In this document: one piece after another, positions 6,756 through 11,300 of the stretch | Layout: every line of letters begins with the position of its first letter | Numbering within the stretch: the stretch's first letter is position 1 | DNA from: Bacillota bacterium | GTDB lineage: Bacteria; Bacillota; Clostridia; Lachnospirales; Cellulosilyticaceae | DNA: 11,300 nucleotides | NCBI GenBank assembly: GCA_023412455.1 | Contig: JAEYNQ010000213.1 | Span: 1-11,300, forward strand | Direction: 5' to 3' | The notes under the pieces: model-generated | Database searches by the model: none | What the model was told of the DNA's origin: nothing | What the model saw: only the letters and a program-made list of their open reading frames with translations | Translations under genes and position numbers: made by a program

Positions 6756-7325
6756 ATGAAAAGTGTTATTATGGATGGAACAAAAGGGAAAAACACTATA
6801 GGAGAAGTTGTTGAGGAACTGGCTCAGCAAATTAAAGAAGAAATCCATTATTTTAAGTTGGAGGATCTAGATATTAAACCCTGTAGAAACTGTGGAGGCT
6901 GCTCCTATAAAACACCTGGGCAATGTGTATTTAAAGATGACATGCCACAAATCCTAGAAGTTATTAAAAAGGCAAGGGTATGTATTTGGGTTACGCCTAT
7001 TACTTTAGGTGGGTATAATTCGATTACTAAAAAGGTAATAGATAAGCTACAGCTTATAGGTATACCTACTATGATTGTTTATAAGGGAAGATTACAGCAT
7101 CCCAACAGTTTAAGTGGAGCTGATGAGGGGAGTTTTATAAGTATAGGCATTGAAGGAGAAACAACGACTGAGAAGGAGAAAGAAGACTTTAAGTTTTTAA
7201 TAAAAGAAAATGGTCTTATTACTTGCAGCATAGGCTACCCATTTCTAGTGAAAGGTACAGAAGATAGGCAAGAAATGAAGGAGACCTTAGAGAAAGCCTT
7301 AAGTATAGGAGGCAATCAGAAATGA
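6756..7325 (+). CDS. NADPH-dependent FMN reductase-like flavoprotein with cysteine cluster
   Basis: This 189-residue protein belongs to the flavodoxin-like FMN reductase superfamily. The phosphate-binding loop is shortened (MDGTKGKNT at residues 6-14, where relatives have NGSPR.NGNT). Residues 40-63 carry IKPCRNCGGCSYKTPGQC followed by a DDM triad, with Cys43, Cys46, Cys49 and Cys57. This is the pattern of the iron-sulfur flavoprotein/FMN reductase group, although most relatives have fewer cysteines here. WVTPITLGGYNSITKKVIDKL is the second FMN-contacting segment and near-dimer helix. ATG 6756 has AAGGAG at 6741-6746, 9 nt upstream. The end overlaps the next start (ATGA at 7322-7325), so the two are translationally coupled. 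The cysteines may bind an iron-sulfur cluster or be redox-active thiols; the sequence alone does not decide. The substrate is unknown. Confidence 0.87.
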   Translation: MKSVIMDGTKGKNTIGEVVEELAQQIKEEIHYFKLEDLDIKPCRNCGGCSYKTPGQCVFKDDMPQILEVIKKARVCIWVTPITLGGYNSITKKVIDKLQLIGIPTMIVYKGRLQHPNSLSGADEGSFISIGIEGETTTEKEKEDFKFLIKENGLITCSIGYPFLVKGTEDRQEMKETLEKALSIGGNQK

Positions 7326-7990
7326 AAAAAATAGTATTGTTAAATGGTGGGGTTAGAAAAACAGGTTCCTCAAGTATGTTTGTAACGGAACTGAAAGATA
7401 TTATGGAAGCTAAAGGAAATAAAGTAACAATTCTCCATATTATCGATAAGTGGGATGGTAAATTGTCAAAGGAGGAGCTTGTAGCAGCCATTCAAGAGAG
7501 TGATTTAATTGGTATAAGCTGTAATGACTATGTAAATACCATGCCTTATTCAACAATTGCCTGTTTTGAGGAACTTCTAGAGGTAGAAAAAGAGATTTTT
7601 AAAGGTAGAGAAATTTTTGTAATAGCCCATGGTGGAATGCCGTATTTAGATGTCCATGAACATATTGTACGGGTAGTAGAGAATTTCGCTGAGAGGAAAG
7701 AAATGAAGTTTTTAGGAGGCTTGATTTGTGGCTTAACCCCTGTTATTAATGGAAAACCTTTAGATGAAGGAAATTTTATTAGTAAGCGTATAAAAAAGGC
7801 TTTTATACAACTGTGCGATGAGGTTTTAGCTTGTAAGGTTATCTCAAGTGCAACCCAGAAAATGATTATTTCGAAGATCCCTACGCTTTTAGCTTATCCA
7901 GCAGCGGCTATTATAACACGTGGCGTTGTAAAGGATCGAAAGGCTCATGGCATAGATATAAAGAAGATTTACCCTGATGTTAAATTTTAA
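7322..7990 (+). CDS. Flavodoxin-fold NAD(P)H-dependent oxidoreductase family protein
   Basis: This 222-residue protein opens with KKIVLLNGGVRKTGSSSMFV, a beta strand plus an NGx-R-x-x-G-x-S phosphate-binding loop for FMN. Residues 56-72 (AIQESDLIGISCNDYVNTMPYS) form the second flavin-contacting region, and REIFVIAHGGMPY the next strand. Unlike its neighbour it has no cysteine cluster after the second strand, and it has an extra C-terminal segment of about 40 residues (SKIPTLLAYPAAAIITRGVVKD) that includes a moderately hydrophobic stretch. Its ATG overlaps the stop of the preceding gene by 4 nt, and a strong terminator follows, so it is the last gene of the operon. It probably works with the two upstream flavoproteins, perhaps as a partner in electron transfer or in reducing quinones, nitro or azo compounds. 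That is inference; the substrate is not visible. Confidence 0.85.
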   Translation: MKKIVLLNGGVRKTGSSSMFVTELKDIMEAKGNKVTILHIIDKWDGKLSKEELVAAIQESDLIGISCNDYVNTMPYSTIACFEELLEVEKEIFKGREIFVIAHGGMPYLDVHEHIVRVVENFAERKEMKFLGGLICGLTPVINGKPLDEGNFISKRIKKAFIQLCDEVLACKVISSATQKMIISKIPTLLAYPAAAIITRGVVKDRKAHGIDIKKIYPDVKF

Positions 7991-8001
7991 TAGAGAATAA
8001 C

Positions 8002-8044
8002 ATAAAGAAGAGATCTTAATAAAAGATCTCTTCTTTATTTTTTT
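8002..8044 (+). terminator. Strong rho-independent terminator of the flavoprotein operon
   Basis: ATAAAGAAGAGATCTT (8002-8017) pairs perfectly with AAGATCTCTTCTTTAT (8023-8038) over 16 bp with a 5-nt loop. A run of seven T (8038-8044) follows. It begins 12 bp after the stop codon at 7990. The symmetric A-rich left side might allow it to work on the other strand as well, but no gene lies there. Confidence 0.93.
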
Positions 8045-8070
8045 AATATTAGTAAAATATTTAAAAACTA

Positions 8071-8096
8071 TAAATAAAGTCCAAATATGTCGATAT
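8071..8096 (+). promoter_or_regulatory. Sigma-D (sigma-28) type flagellar/chemotaxis promoter
   Basis: TAAA (8071-8074) and GTCGATAT (8089-8096) are separated by 14 bp. The known Bacillus sigma-D consensus is TAAA, about 15 bp, GCCGATAT, so this matches all but one base of the -10 box with a spacer one short. It lies 30 bp before the ATG of a methyl-accepting chemotaxis protein, the expected class of target. No competing sigma-A promoter is evident. Confidence 0.65.
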
Positions 8097-8126
8097 ATGT
8101 ATATATTTTATTTTTAGAGGTGACAT

Positions 8127-9605
8127 ATGGAGACAAGAATAAAGGAGTATGACTTAGAGAAAATTAATAAATTTATTAATGGAGTCGTATGGGTGATAGC
8201 ATTAGTAATGGCTGGACAAAAAGTGTTAGAAACGAAAAGCTTTAATTATCTAATCGTTCTTATTTTATGCATTCCTCTTTTTACAACTATTATAGTAAAA
8301 AGTAAAAGAATTAGTGACGATATAAGAGCGATTATATTGCCCTTATTACCCACTTCAATATGTATTTTAATACCAGTCCTCGAAGGTGGAAGTGAAACAT
8401 TTTTTCAAATAATAGCAGTTAGTACGGTGTTTTCTGGATTGTTTTTCAATGCAAGATCCCATGTTGTTTATTCTGCAATGGTTAATATAGTGCTCATTGC
8501 CATTTATTTTATTGTCCCCACTAGAATGGTAGGAGGGAAAATGAGTAATGCTACATTTGTTAAAAGTATGATCGTACTGAATATAGGGCTCATGATTATG
8601 TACTTCATTACTAAATGGGGCAGAGACTATATGAAGGATGGTGAGGAGAATGCAAGGGCTAGTAGAAATCTCTTGGAAGAGAGACAAATTGCTATAAAGA
8701 CTATTGAACAGACATCCATTAGTTTAAATGAAGATTTGCAACAAGTCACTCATCATATGAATGAATTAACCAAGGTCAATGAACAAATTGCAACGGCAAT
8801 AAATCAGACAGCTACAGGAACTGAAGAGCAAGCTCAAGGGATTATAAAGGTAGCTGAGTGGATGAAGTTTGCAGAAGATGAAGTACAAGGTACAATAGAA
8901 GTCACTCAAAGGATTAATGAAATTAGTACCAATATGCAAGAAGAAGTCAATGAAAATACCCGAGTAATAAACGAAATGAATAAACAAATGGAAACCATTA
9001 CCAAGGCTGTGAAATCCAGTTTGGATACAGTGATAGGGCTTGAAAAAAGTACAGAACATATTGTTACATTCTTGCAGTCTATTACGAACATTTCAAGCCA
9101 GACTAATCTATTAGCATTAAATGCTTCTATTGAAGCAGCAAGGGCAGGAGAAGCTGGTAGAGGCTTTGCTGTCGTGGCAGGTGAGATTAAACAATTGGCA
9201 GAGGATTGTGCCAGTGCTGTTAATGAAATCAACAATATCATTATAGGATTAAGAAAAGAAACAGAATTGACAAAAGAGCAAATTGCTATTGGAGCAGGAG
9301 CTGTAGAAAGTGGAAGTCAGATTGTAAATGGCGTTGAAGGAGCCTTTGGAAGATTAACACTATCTATTGAGGGTCTTAATAAGCAAATAGAGATAGAAGT
9401 TAATAATATGAATCGCATAGAGGAATTATTTGCGAAAATTAATCACGAAACAAAAATACTTGCAGGCATCTCCGAAGAACATACTGCTTTGGTACAAAAA
9501 GTGAATGAATCTGCTAAAGTGCAAAATGATGAGTTTACAAAAGTTAATGAAAGACTAATAGCATTGGAGGATGTAAGTAAAGGTCTTACAAGGATCACTT
9601 ATTAA
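8127..9605 (+). CDS. Methyl-accepting chemotaxis protein with polytopic N-terminal membrane domain, no HAMP
   Basis: This 492-residue chemoreceptor should control the CheA kinase of the flagellar chemotaxis pathway. About six hydrophobic helices fill residues 14-162 (near 14-30, 39-57, 66-86, 90-106, 112-131 and 143-162), with only short loops and no folded extracytoplasmic sensor domain. Residues 170-490 are the cytoplasmic coiled-coil signalling domain. Its hairpin tip at about residues 320-350 is highly conserved (SSQTNLLALNASIEAARAG, then EAGRGFAVVAGEIKQLAE), the site of CheA/CheW contact. No HAMP domain is visible between membrane and signalling parts, and no NWETF-like CheR tether ends the protein. 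ATG 8127 has AGAGGTG at 8116-8122. It is a single-gene unit between the sigma-D-like promoter and the terminator at 9684-9710. The signal may be sensed within the membrane, by analogy with other polytopic receptors. Confidence 0.95.
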   Translation: METRIKEYDLEKINKFINGVVWVIALVMAGQKVLETKSFNYLIVLILCIPLFTTIIVKSKRISDDIRAIILPLLPTSICILIPVLEGGSETFFQIIAVSTVFSGLFFNARSHVVYSAMVNIVLIAIYFIVPTRMVGGKMSNATFVKSMIVLNIGLMIMYFITKWGRDYMKDGEENARASRNLLEERQIAIKTIEQTSISLNEDLQQVTHHMNELTKVNEQIATAINQTATGTEEQAQGIIKVAEWMKFAEDEVQGTIEVTQRINEISTNMQEEVNENTRVINEMNKQMETITKAVKSSLDTVIGLEKSTEHIVTFLQSITNISSQTNLLALNASIEAARAGEAGRGFAVVAGEIKQLAEDCASAVNEINNIIIGLRKETELTKEQIAIGAGAVESGSQIVNGVEGAFGRLTLSIEGLNKQIEIEVNNMNRIEELFAKINHETKILAGISEEHTALVQKVNESAKVQNDEFTKVNERLIALEDVSKGLTRITY

Positions 9606-9683
9606 GAGAGAATAGACTAAAAGGGTGCCCATTCCCATTTATAGTGAATAATAAAAACTGAATGATGAGTCCTAGAAATAATT

Positions 9684-9710
9684 AATGCCACCAAGTTGGT
9701 GGCATTTTTT
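9684..9710 (+). terminator. Rho-independent terminator after the chemotaxis receptor
   Basis: AATGCCACC (9684-9692) pairs with GGTGGCATT (9698-9706) around the loop AAGTT, and T follows at 9705-9710. It lies about 80 bp after the MCP stop codon; nothing else is visible between the two. Confidence 0.92.
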
Positions 9711-9718
9711 GTTATCTT

Positions 9719-9797
9719 GTAGGAAACTTCGTATTCTCCACTTTCACTACTTCGCGAACCAATGCGTGTCCTATGGACGCTTTTGTTCTAGTACGAC
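9719..9797. repeat. GC-richer intergenic block with hairpin, candidate dispersed repeat
   Basis: Positions 9721-9780 have 29 G/C in 60 bases, while the flanks are strongly AT-rich. The block contains the palindrome TTCGCGAA (9751-9758) and a nested hairpin: GAAC (9756-9759) with GTTC (9785-9788), GCG (9764-9766) with CGC (9778-9780), and TCC (9769-9771) with GGA (9775-9777). The minus strand carries a 37-codon open frame without a ribosome binding site. The abrupt composition change and folding suggest a small mobile or repeated intergenic element; a second copy is not present in this window. Confidence 0.3.
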
Positions 9798-9803
9798 ATT
9801 TTA

Positions 9804-9859
9804 AAATTTGACAAAATATAAGCATTTTAAAGACATAATATGAATAAATTTGACAAAAT
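9804..9859 (+). repeat. Direct repeat AAATTTGACAAAAT, two copies 42 bp apart
   Basis: The 14-mer occurs exactly at 9804-9817 and 9846-9859. Each contains a perfect TTGACA, followed after the same 22 bp by a -10-like hexamer: TAATAT at 9836-9841 and TATTAT at 9878-9883. Each copy is also roughly self-complementary (AATTT / AAATT). They lie upstream of the sigma-70 gene and could be tandem promoters or paired operators. Confidence 0.5.
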
Positions 9860-10061
9860 TAGTCTGAAAAAAGTTTTTATTATTACATAAATATAATTTA
9901 GATGGTAAAATTTAAAAAAAGACAAATATAATAACAATGACAAAGGAGACAGAGTACTAATTATAAAGGCCATTTATTTTAGATAAAAAATGTAGAACCC
10001 TTTGCATAGAGACGGATTTATTATTGAAAGAAGGCTATCTTAGATTAAAGAAGGAATAGGT

Positions 10062-11084
10062 ATGATTATGGATGGCAGAATAGAAAAAATGGAAATGAGA
10101 ATAAGAATACAGGAGAAGGAAAGTAAAAAGGATAGGGATCCAGCGACTGCGAGAGATACAGATAAGCTAGAAGACACAGAGCAAGAGCAAGAAGTAGAAG
10201 AAGTAGAAGATAGACAGGATATAGAAGACAGAGAACAAAGCGAAGTAAGTGGGGCTTATAGGGATGACTCCATAGAGCATTACTTAAAAGAGATTGGAGA
10301 AATTCCACTATTAACTACTAGTCAAGAGATAGAGTTAGCTAGAAAAATAGAAGAAGGCGACAAGAAGGCAAGGGAACAGATGACAAATGCTAACTTACGT
10401 TTGGTAGTGAGTCTAGCTAAAAGGTATGTACAAGGAAGTAATATGACGCTTCTGGACTTGATTCAAGAAGGTAATATTGGTTTAATGAAGGCTGTTGAAA
10501 AGTTTGATTATAAGAAGGGGTATAAATTTAGCACCTATGCTACGTGGTGGATTAAACAAGCCATTACAAGGGCTATAGCAGATCAATCCCGAAATATTCG
10601 TATTCCAGTACATATGAAAGAGAACATGAATAAACTAGCTAGAGTAGCCAAAGAAATTACCTTAGAGAAGGGGTGGGAAGCTACTAATAGTGAAATTGCT
10701 ACCCGAATGAATAAGAGTAAGGAGCAGATAGAGGAGATGAAAGAGTTATATAGAGACACCATCTCTCTTAATGCACCTATAGGCATGGAGGAAGACTCTA
10801 CCCTTATAGATTTTATAGTAGATGAGGGGATGGGAAAAGAATTTGAAGTAGCAGAAAAGGAAATGCTTACAGAACAGATTGATGAGTTGCTAGTGGGGCT
10901 AAGTGAGCGTGAGCAGAGAATATTAAGGCTAAGATTTGGCTTTGTGGATAATCGTATTTGGACTTTAGAAGAGGTTGGCAAAGAATATAACGTGACGAGG
11001 GAGCGCATCAGGCAGATTGAGGGGAGAGCACTAAAAAGACTGCGTATGAAAAAGGAAGTAAAAAAATTAAAAACCTACTTATAA
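10062..11084 (+). CDS. RNA polymerase sigma-70 factor, RpoD-like, without region 1.1 (probable group 2)
   Basis: This 340-residue sigma factor contains all housekeeping regions from 1.2 onward. Residues 1-65 are a low-complexity Arg/Glu/Asp-rich tail instead of region 1.1. Residues 68-100 are region 1.2 (DSIEHYLKEIGEIPLL). Residues 105-185 are region 2, with NLRLVVSLAKRYV, LLDLIQEGNIGLMKAVEKFDY and GYKFSTYATWWIKQAITRAI, which matches the primary-sigma -10 reader. Region 3 follows. Region 4 (278-340) has TLEEVGKEYNVTRERIRQIE, the usual -35 reader, so it should use normal TTGACA/TATAAT promoters. Differences from primary sigma are the N-terminal tail, one extra residue in YVQGSNMTLLDL, and MKKEVKKLKTYL in place of the usual HPSRSKKLKDYL ending. 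It is not in a dnaG-rpoD operon. ATG 10062 has AAGGA 6 nt upstream; ATG 10068 is a possible alternative. The stop lies 6 bp before a strong promoter. Confidence 0.92.
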   Translation: MIMDGRIEKMEMRIRIQEKESKKDRDPATARDTDKLEDTEQEQEVEEVEDRQDIEDREQSEVSGAYRDDSIEHYLKEIGEIPLLTTSQEIELARKIEEGDKKAREQMTNANLRLVVSLAKRYVQGSNMTLLDLIQEGNIGLMKAVEKFDYKKGYKFSTYATWWIKQAITRAIADQSRNIRIPVHMKENMNKLARVAKEITLEKGWEATNSEIATRMNKSKEQIEEMKELYRDTISLNAPIGMEEDSTLIDFIVDEGMGKEFEVAEKEMLTEQIDELLVGLSEREQRILRLRFGFVDNRIWTLEEVGKEYNVTRERIRQIEGRALKRLRMKKEVKKLKTYL

Positions 11085-11090
11085 AAAGTA

Positions 11091-11119
11091 TTGACATATG
11101 TAATGCGTTAGTGTATCAT
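11091..11119 (+). promoter_or_regulatory. Near-consensus sigma-70 promoter, probably of an rRNA operon
   Basis: TTGACA (11091-11096), a 17-bp spacer and TATCAT (11114-11119) form a strong promoter only 6 bp after the sigma gene's stop. Transcription would start near 11126. The downstream leader has a boxA-like element, so an rRNA operon is the likely product. No terminator separates it from the sigma gene, so read-through into the operon is possible. Confidence 0.85.
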
Positions 11120-11182
11120 TGTAAAAGTCGCTGGCAAACAGCAGACAAATAGAAAGCATCTCAAAAGATGTGAACTATAACT

Positions 11183-11194
11183 TGTACTTTGAAA
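11183..11194 (+). promoter_or_regulatory. boxA-like antitermination element
   Basis: TGTACTTTGAAA resembles the boxA of Bacillus and Clostridium rRNA leaders (TGTTCTTTGAAA type), where the NusB/NusE complex loads to prevent early termination. One base differs from that form. Its place about 57 nt after the predicted start fits an rRNA leader. Confidence 0.65.
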
Positions 11195-11230
11195 AACAAA
11201 TACTACGAAATGATAGATTTAAACTTCAAA

Positions 11231-11266
11231 TGCTAGCTTGGCTAGCAAGCTAAAAGAAATTTTAGC
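11231..11266 (+). repeat. Three overlapping inverted repeats in the leader
   Basis: TGCTAGC (11231-11237) pairs with GCTAGCA (11241-11247). TAGCTTG (11234-11240) pairs with CAAGCTA (11246-11252). GCTAAAA (11249-11255) pairs with TTTTAGC (11260-11266). The first two exclude each other, as do the second and third. They could form alternative RNA folds or an RNase III processing stem with sequence outside the window. Confidence 0.5.
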
Positions 11267-11300
11267 GCCTAATGATAACGATAAGTTGTCAGGGTAACAA

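Larger units (their letters stand above)
9606..10061. other. Long intergenic region between MCP and sigma-70 genes
   Basis: This gap holds, in order, the MCP terminator, a GC-richer block (9719-9797), a repeated TTGACA-containing motif (9804-9859), and an AT-rich segment up to the sigma-70 ribosome binding site (AAGGA at 10051-10055). An AAAGGAG at 9942-9948 has no start codon behind it. I see no protein gene, tRNA or CRISPR array. From 9860 to 10050 I see only AT-rich sequence that must carry the promoter or leader of the sigma-70 gene; no box pair with 17-bp spacing is convincing. Confidence 0.6.
11126..11300 (+). other. Predicted rRNA operon leader (16S gene begins beyond the window)
   Basis: After the strong promoter there is no ORF but a series of short hairpins: GCTG/CAGC (11130-11142), CATCT/AGATG (11157-11170), then a boxA-like element and overlapping palindromes at 11231-11266. 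This order of promoter, small stems, boxA and pre-16S sequence is typical of Firmicute rRNA leaders. The conserved 16S start (AGAGTTTGATC) is not reached, so a tRNA or other stable RNA operon is not strictly excluded. Confidence 0.65.

Noticed and set aside
8367..9241. Three antisense open frames inside the chemoreceptor gene
   Set aside because: They lie opposite strongly conserved MCP sequence, have no ribosome binding sites and read as Cys/His/Phe-rich nonsense typical of antisense frames in AT-rich genes.
9712..9825. 37-codon minus-strand open frame through the GC-rich block
   Set aside because: It has no ribosome binding site before its ATG at 9825, half of it lies in plain AT-rich DNA, and it is too short to support without a homologue; reported only as part of the repeat candidate.
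9942..9960. AAAGGAG sequence resembling a ribosome binding site
   Set aside because: No ATG, GTG or TTG follows within a usable distance and stop codons come quickly; probably chance in A-rich DNA.
10583..11008. 141-codon antisense open frame inside the sigma-70 gene
   Set aside because: The Ser-rich composition is that expected opposite Arg/Glu-rich sigma sequence; no start signals and no recognisable motif.

Overview
The window looks like chromosomal DNA of a low-GC, motile Gram-positive bacterium of the class Clostridia. The evidence is the strongly AT-rich base composition, purine-rich AGGAGG-type ribosome binding sites, an ECF sigma factor paired with a DUF4179-type regulator, a flagellar sigma-D-like promoter in front of a chemotaxis receptor, and a Bacillus/Clostridium-style boxA in an rRNA leader. 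A Lachnospiraceae- or Cellulosilyticum-like host is a guess from overall style only.

Layout. Positions 1-1696 (+) hold the 3' part of a long unrecognised protein gene, open from base 1, and a 66-codon membrane-anchored small ORF whose end runs into a bidirectional terminator hairpin. Positions 1690-2501 (-) hold a MerR-family regulator with a TipAS drug-binding domain and its own 19-bp-spacer MerR-type promoter. Positions 2670-5981 (+) form a probable envelope-signalling cluster: a polytopic DUF5808-like membrane protein, an ECF sigma factor split over two overlapping frames, and a membrane-anchored DUF4179/DUF5643 protein likely to be its anti-sigma factor. Positions 6080-8044 (+) are a self-contained operon of three different flavodoxin-fold proteins, with a sigma-A promoter at one end and a strong terminator at the other. 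Positions 8071-9710 (+) are a one-gene chemotaxis receptor unit with a sigma-D-like promoter and a terminator. Positions 9711-10061 are non-coding and contain a GC-richer block and a 42-bp-spaced repeat of a TTGACA-containing motif. Positions 10062-11084 (+) encode a housekeeping-type sigma-70 protein that lacks region 1.1. Its stop codon lies 6 bp before a near-consensus promoter that starts what is probably an rRNA operon leader; the window ends before the 16S gene.

How they fit together. Transcription control is the theme: three kinds of regulator (a MerR protein, an ECF sigma with its regulator, a group-2-like sigma-70) and three recognisable promoter classes (MerR-type, sigma-A, sigma-D) occur in 11 kb. 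The most interesting item is the ECF sigma gene. Region 2 and region 4 lie in different frames joined by a -1 shift, and an AGGAGG motif sits exactly 10 nt upstream of a C-AAA-AAG heptamer, the geometry of the dnaX frameshift signal. The same AGGAGG could instead start a separate region-4 subunit. A plain 1-nt deletion or sequencing error is still the simplest explanation.
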